Positions 34,855 through 43,432 of a stretch of DNA of 64,000 bases are shown here, piece by piece. Below the pieces are notes generated by a model. It did not search any database and was not told where the DNA came from. It worked only from the letters and a program-made list of their open reading frames with translations. The DNA lies in contig CALIZL010000020.1 in NCBI GenBank assembly GCA_938028745.1, positions 1 to 64,000 on the forward strand, written 5' to 3'. How positions within the stretch are numbered: position 1 is the first letter of the stretch; each line of letters begins with the position of its first letter. Origin of the DNA: an uncultured Prevotella sp. (GTDB lineage: Bacteria > Bacteroidota > Bacteroidia > Bacteroidales > Bacteroidaceae). Both the position numbers and the translations under genes were made by a program.

Positions 34855-35030
34855 CTCACGAAAACCCACCAACTCCAAAAGACATCAACCCATCAACCCA
34901 TCAACTCACAAATTCAAGACCCCATCAACTTATAAACTCAACAGCCCCTCAACTCGTCAACTCAACAGCCCCTTAACTTATACATTTATCAATTTATAAA
35001 CACGTCAACACATCAACTCAAAAGTTAAAT
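34855..35030 (+). repeat. 7/8-base tandem tract of repeat D
   Basis: Units such as CATCAACC, CATCAACTC and CTCAACAGC, more diverged than in copies C and E, G-poor on this strand. Confidence 0.7.
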
Positions 35031-35344
35031 CATTTATTTTATTTTACAATCTCGCTCCAACTTCCACGCCATTCTAGCGGCAATACAGGCCGAAAAGTAG
35101 GTAAATGGGCACTATTTCTAGCCTTTCATGCCTAACATTTTGTCAATTTTCAAGCAAACAACCTGCGTTTTGCACCATTTTGCCTTTCTAGATTAGTTGC
35201 CGGCTCATATTTTTCAACTCCAGTTATGCCATTTTAAACCCTAAAACCCTACTTTTTAATGGTTATTTTGCCCTTTCTAGCCATGTGTTTCATGGCTCCA
35301 AGAGTTTTTATTTATACAATTGCTGTGAATATTTATGCTTTTCA

Positions 35345-35500
35345 TCTCACATTTAGCGGCAAATCGCACCGCATTTAGCAGCATTTTGCCTTGCGTTTAG
35401 CAGCAAAACGCACTCCATTTAGCGGCAAAACGCACTCCATTTAGCAGCAAAACGCAGTCCATTTAGCACCAAAATGCACAGTGTTTAGCAGAAAACAGCC
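35345..35500 (+). repeat. ~22-bp unit array in repeat D
   Basis: Seven units. Three consecutive ones are nearly identical (CATTTAGCGGCAAAACGCAC with AGC or GGC variants), giving an exact 22-base period. The flanking units are degenerate. Confidence 0.85.
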
Positions 35501-35650
35501 CCAAATAGGGTGGAAAAGGCGGCTGTTTGAAATAAATATTCATTTTGCAGCATTAACCTGCTACCCCCTTTTTGCACCCAAACAAAACCTTCGCGAGAAT
35601 CGAATTTTTGCGGCAATGTGGGCGTTTGGTGAGCGGAAAGGGCAGTAATA

Positions 35651-35803
35651 ATGTTAAAATACTTGCTGAAAACAAGACAAAAACAATTATGCCGCATGCA
35701 CGCACGCATAGGCAATGAAACGGAAAACACATGCGCTTACCACTACCAGCGCGAGCGGTTGCAGGGCTTACTGCTCACGGCTAATGATGAAGGCAGCTTG
35801 TAA
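35651..35803 (+). CDS. Possible short ORF of composite repeat D (50 aa)
   Basis: Starts MLKYLLKTRQKQL after GGAAAGGGCAGTAATA, with an in-frame TGA upstream. It keeps the same frame as copy B through CAGCGCGAG. The product is basic with His, Arg and Cys and ends NDEGSL. No family recognised. Confidence 0.3.
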   Translation: MLKYLLKTRQKQLCRMHARIGNETENTCAYHYQRERLQGLLLTANDEGSL

Positions 35804-36091
35804 ACGCATAAGTGAGATGGCATTGACAGCCTGTTTTCAACTTGTAGGGAAAATACATTGAATGACTTTTACCTAGTCGCCTCTTTGAGAAACAACCATG
35901 ATTTGGCACAGACGAATAGGGATGTTTTTCAGATTTCGCTGCATCTTTGTCTAGCAGTTAGTACACGAGCGTGTTGTTTATCATGCTTTTACAGCACAAA
36001 TATAATCAACTCCAATCAAATTATAGAAACATTTAAAGCCCAGACCCCTTCATTTCGTCAATGGGTAAACAAAAGGAATTAGCATAAAAGT

Positions 36092-36127
36092 AAAACGGGA
36101 AAGCTCTTTATTGAACTTTCCCGTTTT
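36092..36127 (-). terminator. Terminator of the tRNA-Cys transcript
   Basis: A perfect 12-bp stem AAAACGGGAAAG / CTTTCCCGTTTT lies four bases beyond the 3' end of the tRNA on the minus strand and ends in CCCGTTTTAC. Confidence 0.85.
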
Positions 36128-36131
36128 GTTG

Positions 36132-36202
36132 AGGTACCTGGCAGAGTCGAACTGCCCTACACGGTTTTGCAGACCGTTACCTAACCGATCGGCCAAGGTA
36201 CC
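36132..36202 (-). tRNA. tRNA-Cys (anticodon GCA)
   Basis: A cloverleaf on the minus strand. The acceptor stem is GGTACCT / AGGTACC, the anticodon stem ACGGT-ACCGT carries anticodon GCA at 36168-36170, and the T arm GGCAG-TTCGACT-CTGCC carries a TTCGA loop. The discriminator base is U, as expected for tRNA-Cys. The 3' CCA is not encoded. Confidence 0.95.
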
Positions 36203-36258
36203 CTTTTGTTAAATGCGATGCAAAGGTATAGATAATTATTCGGAACACCAAATGTTTT

Positions 36259-36450
36259 CTACATTTTGTGGTCGCAAGTAGGCTTTTTCTCGTCTGGCAA
36301 GCCGTTTTCGGGCTGCTGTTGGCCCATAGAACAGCCCTTACAGCCCCCACAAGGGTTGTCTGCATTGCTAATGGCTTCGTATATTTTATAAGCCGCATAG
36401 CCAATGGCGATGGCTATAATGGCGGCGATGATGATATATTGTGCGGTCAT
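36259..36450 (-). CDS. FeoB-associated Cys-rich membrane protein
   Basis: A 63-residue protein with one membrane helix (~5-25), a short linker, and a Cys cluster CGGCKGC (~34-40) followed by a further Cys near the C terminus. This layout is typical of the small proteins that accompany FeoB ferrous iron transporters in Bacteroidota. No feoA or feoB is in the window, so this copy is detached or serves a distant feo locus. The Cys cluster probably binds metal; this is inference from the family. Confidence 0.8.
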   Translation of the reverse strand: MTAQYIIIAAIIAIAIGYAAYKIYEAISNADNPCGGCKGCSMGQQQPENGLPDEKKPTCDHKM

Positions 36451-36791
36451 ATCTGCATGATTTATTTCTTCAAAGTTAAGCTTTTATTCTTAATTCTCCA
36501 ATGTATACCTTATTGTTTTTATCTATCGTTAGTTATAGATGGGTCTATATCGTTGTGCCATTCGATAGCCATTTGAGATCTATCTGCGCTATGTTTTCTT
36601 ACCCGAAAAGCAAGAAAACCAATTGTTTTCACTAACTTTGCAATGAATATGGCAGTTGTTAAGGCAGGAATCGCACAACCAGTAAATGCCATATATAGAT
36701 GTATGGGATACGTCCTTTTACTATTTGCAGGGGGTAACGCCCCACGAACTTTTACCACCCTATATATATAAGGTACAAAATTACGGAATTT
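36451..36791. other. Intergenic region upstream of engB
   Basis: Contains TAACTTTGC (36633-36641), a good -7 with no clear -33. After it an open 42-codon frame (36643-36771, MNMAVVKAGIAQP...) stops 20 bases before engB. Its first ATG is too close to the -7 to lie on the transcript; the second, at 36649, could. GGGGTAACGCCCC near 36731-36743 can fold. This is probably the engB leader rather than a gene. Confidence 0.35.
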
Positions 36792-37397
36792 ATGGACATC
36801 AAGAAGTCGGCTTTCACCCTTTCAGCCCCCTCGATAGGGCTTTGTCCCACAGACAATAAGATAGAGTATGCCTTTATTGGCCGTTCAAACGTGGGCAAGT
36901 CGAGCCTCATAAACATGCTTTGCAACCACAAGGGCTTGGCCAAAACGTCGGCCACGCCAGGCAAAACGCTACTTATCAACCATTTTATCATCAACGATTC
37001 GTGGTATCTGGTGGACCTTCCTGGCTATGGATTTGCCAAGAGATCTAAAACCGTGCAGCAGAAACTGCAACAAATGATTTCTAGCTACATACTTCAACGC
37101 GAACAATTGGTAAACCTCTTTGTGCTAATCGACATCAGGCACGAACAGCAAAAGATTGATCGCGAGTTCATTGATTGGCTTGGCGAGAGTGGTGTTCCCT
37201 TTACCATCGTGTTTACCAAGGCCGATAAGCTGGGTTTGGTAAAGGCCAAACAGAATGCCGAGAAGTGGATGAAACAGCTGGAAGACTCGTGGGAAGAACT
37301 GCCACCTTACTTTATAACCAGCTCGGAAAAGCGCATCGGACGCGAAGAACTGCTTAACTACATCGACGAAATAAACAAGAAAATAGAGGCCCAATAA
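36792..37397 (+). CDS. engB: Ribosome biogenesis GTP-binding protein EngB/YihA/YsxC
   Basis: A 201-residue small GTPase. The G1 loop is GRSNVGKS (30-37), the G2 region TSATPGKT, G3 DLPGYGFAK, G4 TKADK and G5 SSEK. EngB is required for assembly of the large ribosomal subunit. The first ATG gives the usual N-terminal extension. The ABC-F gene follows after five bases, so both are in one unit linked to the ribosome. Confidence 0.95.
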   Translation: MDIKKSAFTLSAPSIGLCPTDNKIEYAFIGRSNVGKSSLINMLCNHKGLAKTSATPGKTLLINHFIINDSWYLVDLPGYGFAKRSKTVQQKLQQMISSYILQREQLVNLFVLIDIRHEQQKIDREFIDWLGESGVPFTIVFTKADKLGLVKAKQNAEKWMKQLEDSWEELPPYFITSSEKRIGREELLNYIDEINKKIEAQ

Positions 37398-37402
37398 AAC
37401 TT

Positions 37403-39178
37403 ATGGCAAACCCGAAACCAGTGCTAGACGTGCAGAACCTCACCAAGAGATTTGGTGCAAAGGTGCTGTTTGAAAACATTTCGTTCGCTATTGCCGAGGG
37501 ACAACGCGTAGGACTGATTGCCCAAAACGGGACGGGGAAGTCTACGCTGTTGTCTATACTGATGGGCGAAGAGGGTAAAGACGGTGGCGAGGTTATCTAT
37601 CGCAACGGCTTACGCGTGGCTTGCTTGGTGCAATCGCCCACGTTCGACCCAAAGGAAACCGTGCTCGATGCCTGTTTTAACCATCATGGCGACGAAGAGA
37701 AGGTACTTAAAGCCAAGCAGATACTTACGCAACTGAAAATTGCCGACTTGAACCAGCCGATGGGAGAGCTTAGTGGCGGACAGCAAAAGCGTGTGGCATT
37801 GGCCAACACGCTTATCACCGAGCCCGACTTCCTGATACTAGACGAACCCACCAACCACCTTGATTTGGAGATGATTGAATGGCTGGAGGGATTTCTTTCG
37901 CGAGGTAACAAAACCTTGCTTATGGTTACACACGACCGATATTTTCTGGACCGCGTGTGCAACTTGATTGTAGAACTGGACAATAACACCATCTACACCT
38001 ATCAGGGAAACTATGCCTATTACTTGGAAAAGCGGCAAGCACGACTAGACAATGCGCGTGCCGAGGTGCAACATGCCAACAACTTGTATCGGCGCGAATT
38101 GGATTGGATGCGCCGACAGCCACAGGCGCGCGGCCATAAGGCAAAGTATCGCGAAGACGCGTTTTACGAATTGGAGGCCAAGGCCAAGCAACGCATTGAA
38201 GAAAGGCAAGTGCGCCTTAAAAGCAGCAATGTCTACATTGGTTCTAAAATATTCGAATGCCAGTATGTTTCCAAAGCGTGGTCGCCCGAAAAAGTTATCC
38301 TTCACGACTTTTACTATAACTTCGCACGTTTCGAGAAGATGGGTATCGTGGGCAACAATGGTACGGGAAAATCTACGTTCATCAAGATGTTGCTTGGCGA
38401 GGTGCAACCCGATGGCGGACGTTTCGACATCGGCGAAACCGTTCGCTTTGGCTATTTCTCGCAAGAAGGCTTGAAGTTTGACGAACAAAAAAAGGTGATA
38501 GACGTTGTTACCGATATTGCCGAATATATTGATTTGGGCAGTGGCCGACACCTTTCGGCATCTCAATTCTTGCAGCATTTTATGTTTTCGCCCGAAGAAC
38601 AGTATAACTATGTATATAAGTTGAGTGGTGGCGAGAAACGAAAATTGTACCTTTGTACGGTGTTGATGCGCAATCCCAACTTCCTTGTACTAGACGAACC
38701 CACCAACGACTTGGACATTAAGACACTGCAAGTGCTTGAAGAATATTTGCAAGACTTCCCCGGTTGCGTTATCATTGTGAGCCACGACCGCTATTTTATG
38801 GATAAGGTGGTAGACCATCTCTTGGTGTTTAAGGGTGGGGGAGAGGTACAAGACTTCCCTGGCAACTATACCCAGTATCGCCAATGGAGCCAATTGTCAT
38901 CCCAAGCAGAAAGTAAGGCCGCGCCTGTTGAGAAGAAAGAGAAACCAGCCTATCGCAACGAAACTAAGCGCAAGCTAACTTATAAGGAGAAAACGGAGTT
39001 CGAACAGTTGGACAAAGACATTGCCGCGCTTGAATCCGAGCAAGCCGAAATAGAGGCACAACTTTCTAGCGGCACGTTGTCGGTGGCCGAAATAACGGAG
39101 AAAAGCAAACGCTTGCCCATGCTGAAAGATGAATTGGACGAGAAGAGCATGCGCTGGTTAGAACTAAGCGAGATTTAA
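37403..39178 (+). CDS. ABC-F family ATPase (Uup-like)
   Basis: A 591-residue protein with two ABC ATPase domains and no membrane helices. Domain 1 has Walker A AQNGTGKST (40-48), signature LSGGQQKR and Walker B LILDEPTNHLDLE. The linker (~240-275) with RRELDWMRRQPQARGHKAKYR is typical of Uup-type members. Domain 2 has GNNGTGKST, LSGGEKRK and LVLDEPTNDLD. The C terminus (~530-591) is a predicted coiled coil, as in Uup. ABC-F proteins act on ribosomes; some give antibiotic resistance, but this housekeeping type next to engB is more likely a translation factor. Confidence 0.88.
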   Translation: MANPKPVLDVQNLTKRFGAKVLFENISFAIAEGQRVGLIAQNGTGKSTLLSILMGEEGKDGGEVIYRNGLRVACLVQSPTFDPKETVLDACFNHHGDEEKVLKAKQILTQLKIADLNQPMGELSGGQQKRVALANTLITEPDFLILDEPTNHLDLEMIEWLEGFLSRGNKTLLMVTHDRYFLDRVCNLIVELDNNTIYTYQGNYAYYLEKRQARLDNARAEVQHANNLYRRELDWMRRQPQARGHKAKYREDAFYELEAKAKQRIEERQVRLKSSNVYIGSKIFECQYVSKAWSPEKVILHDFYYNFARFEKMGIVGNNGTGKSTFIKMLLGEVQPDGGRFDIGETVRFGYFSQEGLKFDEQKKVIDVVTDIAEYIDLGSGRHLSASQFLQHFMFSPEEQYNYVYKLSGGEKRKLYLCTVLMRNPNFLVLDEPTNDLDIKTLQVLEEYLQDFPGCVIIVSHDRYFMDKVVDHLLVFKGGGEVQDFPGNYTQYRQWSQLSSQAESKAAPVEKKEKPAYRNETKRKLTYKEKTEFEQLDKDIAALESEQAEIEAQLSSGTLSVAEITEKSKRLPMLKDELDEKSMRWLELSEI

Positions 39179-39223
39179 ACAGCCCATCCTGCACAACCAA
39201 ATAAAACAAAACGGATAATAAAA

Positions 39224-39730
39224 ATGAATACATTGACATTTCGTTCGCCCTACTCAAAGTTCATACTTGTAACCACCATTATAGGTATGGTGCTTATGCA
39301 TGGTGCCTTTATGGCTTGTATGGGCGGAATGGTTCGTAGCGATTTCGGTTCGGGCCGTTTCTTCACCTATCTGCTTATCTTCGCCGCTTGCGTTTTTGTG
39401 GTGCTCTATGCCTTTTGTATACAGATACGCAAAGTAACGATAGATGACGCTGCACTTGTTATTCATCGACAGATAGGTAAGGTGCGAATACCGCTGAACA
39501 CCATCACCAAAGTAGAGACTAAAGACGAAATAGGACTGGACTTGCGCCTTTGGGGCATCTCTTTCTTTTTTGGCCATTATGGTTTGTTTTATAATCGCAG
39601 CTTGGGTAGGTATCGGGCATACGTAAAAAACGGCGACCAATTGGTGGTGGTGCATACGCCTAACCGCGTACATGTGTTCAGTTGCGAAAGACGTAATGAG
39701 CTTATCAACATGTTACACGAAAGGATATAG
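39224..39730 (+). CDS. Membrane protein with PH-like domain
   Basis: A 168-residue protein with two membrane helices (~12-34 and ~45-68) followed by a bacterial PH-like domain (~70-168: TIDDAALVIHRQIGKVRIPLNTITKVE, then VHVFSCERRNELINMLHERI with the usual C-terminal helix). The family is widespread and its function uncertain. It lies 45 bases after the ABC-F gene and is probably the third gene of the engB unit. Confidence 0.7.
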   Translation: MNTLTFRSPYSKFILVTTIIGMVLMHGAFMACMGGMVRSDFGSGRFFTYLLIFAACVFVVLYAFCIQIRKVTIDDAALVIHRQIGKVRIPLNTITKVETKDEIGLDLRLWGISFFFGHYGLFYNRSLGRYRAYVKNGDQLVVVHTPNRVHVFSCERRNELINMLHERI

Positions 39731-39849
39731 GTTTGACATAAGGCTAAAATGATGTTTGCGCTGCTGTTTCCATCAAGATTGAAAAACACAGATCGAACGA
39801 GTTGCGGCAGAGGATTTTACGATATTAGAAACACAAATTGCACATAAGT

Positions 39850-39882
39850 TTTGGGAATGTGCAAACAACGTTGTATCTTTGC
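39850..39882 (+). promoter_or_regulatory. Promoter of the acyl-CoA ligase pair
   Basis: TTTG (39850-39853) and a perfect TATCTTTGC (39874-39882) are 20 bases apart. The leader would be about 15-18 bases. Confidence 0.75.
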
Positions 39883-39904
39883 ACAAGATTAAGAAATATG
39901 TGCA

Positions 39905-41569
39905 ATGAAACAAATACCAAGCTTTAATGCTTATATCGAGAAGAGCATCAAGGACCATTGGGACCTTAATGCCCTTACCGACTATAAAGGGAAAACGCTA
40001 CAATACCACGATGTGGCACGCAAAATAGAGAAGTTACACATACTGTTCGAAAGTGGCGGCATCGTGAAAGGCGACAAGATTGCACTTTGCGGACGAAATA
40101 GTGCGCATTGGGCAGTGGCTTATCTGGCCATTATCACTTACGGCGCTGTGGTGGTTCCTGTGCAAAGCGAGTTTACGCCCGAACAGATTTACAACATTGT
40201 TAACCACTCGGAGTCGAAGTTGCTCTTTGTGGGCGATGTGGTTTCGCCATACCTAACGATGGAACCGATGCCTAATGTCGAGGCCATTTTTTACCTTCCC
40301 GATTTCTCGTTGCGCCAGTGCAAGTCGGAAAAGCTGTCGTTTGCGCGCGAACATCTTAATGAATTGTTTGGTAAGAAATATCCCAAGTTCTTCCGCAAGG
40401 AGCATGTGGCTTACCATTGTGACCACGCTGAAGAGCTGGCTATCATCAATTACACCAGTGGAACAACGGGTTTTTCTAAGGGTGTGATGTTGCCATATAG
40501 GGCGTTGTGGGGCAATCTCGACTTCATGATGCACGAGTTGGCACCGCATGTGCCAGCAGGTAGCAACATATTGAGCATCTTGCCTATGGCGCACATGTAT
40601 GGGCAGATGTTCGAGTTTTTATTGGCTCTCTGCGTTGGAGCGCACAACCACTTCCTTACACGCCAACCTTCGCCCTCGCTCATCGTTGAAGCTATGGCCG
40701 AAGTAAAGCCCGCTATCGTTTCGGCAGTGCCGCTGATGGTAGACAAGATTATACGTAAGAAGATATTTCCGCAGGTGCAAAACAACCGTATTAAGCTGTT
40801 GACTAGCATGCCGGTGATAGGTAAGAAGGTGAAAAGCAGCCTTTGCCAGATGGTTCGCGACCTCTTCGGAGGAAACGTTTACGAAGTGATTGTGGGCGGA
40901 GCTAGTCTTAATAAGGAGATAGAAGACTTTCTTACAGATATTGGTTTCCCCATCACGGTGGTGTATGGCACCACCGAAACCGCCCCCGTATTAACCTTTA
41001 CCGACCAAAGTCAGTTTGCCGCAGGTTCGTGCGGTATGCCTGTTCGACACGTTGAGGTAAAGATTGCGAGCAACGACCCGCTAAATGTTCCAGGCGAAAT
41101 AGTGGCGCGTGGCATCAATGTGATGCAGGGTTACTATAAAAACGAGGAGGCAACGAGGCAAGTATTGGACAAAGACGGATGGTATCACACGGGCGACTTG
41201 GCTACGATGAGCCCCGATGGACACATCTATATACGCGGGCGCATTAAGAATATGCTGCTGGGTTCGAATGGACAGAACGTGTTTCCGGAGGAAATTGAGG
41301 ATAAACTCAACTCGATGACCTTGGTTAACGAGAGTCTTGTGGTACAAAAGGGCGATAAACTAGTGGGTTTGGTGTACCCCGAAATGGAAGAAGTTGCATC
41401 GCTTGACCTCTCGCCCGAAGAGTTGGAGGCCATTATGGAACAAAACCGACACGAGTTGAACACCATCTTGCCCACTTACTGCAAGCTGTCGGCCATTAAG
41501 TTGCACGACACAGAGTTTGAGAAAACCCCCAAGCGTAGCATAAAACGCTACCTTTACCAAAACGTGTGA
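39905..41569 (+). CDS. AMP-dependent long-chain acyl-CoA ligase, paralogue 1
   Basis: A 554-residue member of the ANL adenylating family. The P-loop is INYTSGTTGFSKGVM (~179-193), the A5 motif VVYGTTETAP, A7 GWYHTGDLA, A8 GRIKNMLLGSNGQNVFPEEIE, and the catalytic C-terminal Lys lies in EKTPKRSIKRY. It activates a fatty acid as acyl-AMP and transfers it to CoA; substrate length is not readable from sequence. It is closely similar over its whole length to the next gene, with the same total length, so the two arose by tandem duplication. Confidence 0.88.
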   Translation: MKQIPSFNAYIEKSIKDHWDLNALTDYKGKTLQYHDVARKIEKLHILFESGGIVKGDKIALCGRNSAHWAVAYLAIITYGAVVVPVQSEFTPEQIYNIVNHSESKLLFVGDVVSPYLTMEPMPNVEAIFYLPDFSLRQCKSEKLSFAREHLNELFGKKYPKFFRKEHVAYHCDHAEELAIINYTSGTTGFSKGVMLPYRALWGNLDFMMHELAPHVPAGSNILSILPMAHMYGQMFEFLLALCVGAHNHFLTRQPSPSLIVEAMAEVKPAIVSAVPLMVDKIIRKKIFPQVQNNRIKLLTSMPVIGKKVKSSLCQMVRDLFGGNVYEVIVGGASLNKEIEDFLTDIGFPITVVYGTTETAPVLTFTDQSQFAAGSCGMPVRHVEVKIASNDPLNVPGEIVARGINVMQGYYKNEEATRQVLDKDGWYHTGDLATMSPDGHIYIRGRIKNMLLGSNGQNVFPEEIEDKLNSMTLVNESLVVQKGDKLVGLVYPEMEEVASLDLSPEELEAIMEQNRHELNTILPTYCKLSAIKLHDTEFEKTPKRSIKRYLYQNV

Positions 41570-41670
41570 TGCGGACTCCTTTTTATATTTATAATAAAGA
41601 ACGATAAACAGAGAATAGCGGTTAAAGGTTAGCACCAAAACCAAGTATAACGATTAAAAGCAAACAAGAT

Positions 41671-43335
41671 ATGGAAAAGATACCTAGCTTTAATGCCTGC
41701 GTTCAGAAGAGCATCATAGACCATTGGGACCTTGATGCACTGACCGACTTCAAAGGGCAAACGCTACAATACCATGATGTGGCACGTAAAATAGAGAAAT
41801 TGCACATTCTCTTCGAAAACAGCGGGGTAGTAAAGGGCGACAAGATTGCCCTTGCAGGGCGCAACAGCGCTAACTGGGCGGTGGCCTTCTTGGCAACGCT
41901 CACCTATGGAGCGGTGGCCGTACCCGTGCTACACGAGTTTACCGCCGACCAAATGCACAACATCGTGAACCACTCGGAGGCTAAGTTGCTCTTTGTGGGC
42001 GATGTGGTGGCCACTACGATAGACGCCACCAAGATGCCTGCACTTGAAGGTATCATCTACATTCCCGACTATTCGCTGGTGCTTTCGCGTACGGATAAGC
42101 TTACTTATGCTCGCGAACACCTTAATGAGATGTTCGGAAAGAAGTACCCCAAGTACTTTCGTAAAGAGCATGTGAACTATTATATAGAGGAAAACCCCAA
42201 CGAACTGGCACTTATCAACTACACAAGCGGCACCACAGGCTTTTCTAAAGGTGTGATGATTCCCTACCGCGCACTGTGGAGCAACTTAGACTTCGCCATT
42301 GGCGTGCTGGGTTCGCACGTGTCGCCTGGTGCGCATATCATCAGCATTTTGCCTATGGCCCACATGTACGGAATGGCGTTCGAGTTTATTTTCGAGTTCT
42401 GTTGTGGCTGTCACATTTATTATCTCAATCGCATACCTAGTCCTGCCATCATCGCCCAGGCGTTCGCAGAGATTAAGCCCAAAGTAATTATCGCCGTGCC
42501 GTTGGTTATCGAAAAGATTATCAGGAAACGTGTTTTCCCGAAAATTCAGAACAACAAGATGCGCTTGTTGCTCAATATGCCTGTGATAAACAAGAAGATA
42601 AACCAAAAGATTAAAGAGCAAGTGGCGGCGGCTTTTGGTGGCGAATTCTATGAAATCATCATCGGTGGAGCTGCGTTCAACCGCGAAGTTGAGGCTTTCC
42701 TCACACGCATCGACCTGCCCTTTACCGTTGGTTATGGCGCAACCGAATGTGCACCCATCATCACTTATGCAGATTATAAGGACTTTGTTCCCACATCGTG
42801 CGGCAAAGCTGTGGTACACATGGAGGTGAAGATAGACAGTAGCGACCCACAAAACGTACCTGGCGAAATCTTAGCACGTGGTTTGAACGTGATGTTGGGC
42901 TACTACAAGAATGAAGAGGCAACACGCGAAACGCTTGATAAGGATGGCTGGTACCACACGGGCGACCTCGGATTGATGGATGCCGAAGGCAATGTGTTCA
43001 TCAAAGGTCGTTCTAAAAATATGCTGCTTGGGTCGAATGGACAAAACATTTACCCAGAAGAGATTGAAGACAAGCTCAATTCGATGACGATGGTCACCGA
43101 AAGCGTGGTGGTACAAGACGGCGACAAGCTTGTTGGCCTTGTGTTCCCCGACTTTGATGAGGCCAAGAACTTGGGTTTAAACAACGACGACCTTGTGAAC
43201 CTGATGGAACAAAACCGTCAACAACTAAACGCGATATTGCCTGCGTACAGCAAGTTGTCAAGTATTGAAATCCATGCAGAAGAGTTTGAGAAAACGCCTA
43301 AGAAGAGTATCAAACGCTTTAAGTATCAAAGATAA
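41671..43335 (+). CDS. AMP-dependent long-chain acyl-CoA ligase, paralogue 2
   Basis: A 554-residue paralogue of the upstream gene, 101 bases after it. The motifs match: INYTSGTTGFSKGVM, VGYGATECAP (changed from VVYGTTETAP), GWYHTGDLG, GRSKNMLLGSNGQNIYPEEIE and EKTPKKSIKRF. The start PSFNACVQKSIIDHWDLDAL mirrors PSFNAYIEKSIKDHWDLNAL of paralogue 1. Differences concentrate in the middle, where the acyl pocket would be, so substrate ranges may differ. A strong terminator follows. Confidence 0.88.
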   Translation: MEKIPSFNACVQKSIIDHWDLDALTDFKGQTLQYHDVARKIEKLHILFENSGVVKGDKIALAGRNSANWAVAFLATLTYGAVAVPVLHEFTADQMHNIVNHSEAKLLFVGDVVATTIDATKMPALEGIIYIPDYSLVLSRTDKLTYAREHLNEMFGKKYPKYFRKEHVNYYIEENPNELALINYTSGTTGFSKGVMIPYRALWSNLDFAIGVLGSHVSPGAHIISILPMAHMYGMAFEFIFEFCCGCHIYYLNRIPSPAIIAQAFAEIKPKVIIAVPLVIEKIIRKRVFPKIQNNKMRLLLNMPVINKKINQKIKEQVAAAFGGEFYEIIIGGAAFNREVEAFLTRIDLPFTVGYGATECAPIITYADYKDFVPTSCGKAVVHMEVKIDSSDPQNVPGEILARGLNVMLGYYKNEEATRETLDKDGWYHTGDLGLMDAEGNVFIKGRSKNMLLGSNGQNIYPEEIEDKLNSMTMVTESVVVQDGDKLVGLVFPDFDEAKNLGLNNDDLVNLMEQNRQQLNAILPAYSKLSSIEIHAEEFEKTPKKSIKRFKYQR

Positions 43336-43361
43336 GCCAAAAGAACGCTGCACGAAACACG

Positions 43362-43396
43362 AACGCCCGATTGTTAAGAGCAATCGGGCGTTTGTT
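43362..43396 (+). terminator. Intrinsic terminator after the acyl-CoA ligase pair
   Basis: A perfect 12-bp stem AACGCCCGATTG / CAATCGGGCGTT with a 7-base loop is followed by TGTTG. Confidence 0.85.
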
Positions 43397-43432
43397 GTAT
43401 GTGGTGGTATGTCAGCAACAAACTTTAATCAT

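Larger units (their letters stand above)
34733..35803 (+). repeat. Composite repeat copy D
   Basis: The best preserved copy. A perfect 8-bp inverted repeat GAGTGGAG (34763-34770) / CTCCACTC (34806-34813) surrounds TAATTTTG (34776-34783). Next come TACGAAGTGCA, a 7/8-base tract (~34855-35030), the CGCTCCAACTTCC...TTCTAGCGG block, a perfect hairpin AGCCAT / ATGGCT (35279-35297), the ~22-bp array, a conserved block (~35585-35640) and the short frame at 35651. It lies upstream of tRNA-Cys, pointing toward it. From 35804 to 36091 nothing else was recognised. Confidence 0.88.

Noticed and set aside
36132..36202. tRNA-Cys as an integration site for repeat D
   Set aside because: No duplicated 3' tRNA fragment or integrase is visible nearby.
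36643..36771. 42-codon frame just upstream of engB
   Set aside because: The first ATG is too close to the -7 element to be on the transcript and there is no recognised similarity; it is treated as engB leader, with some doubt.
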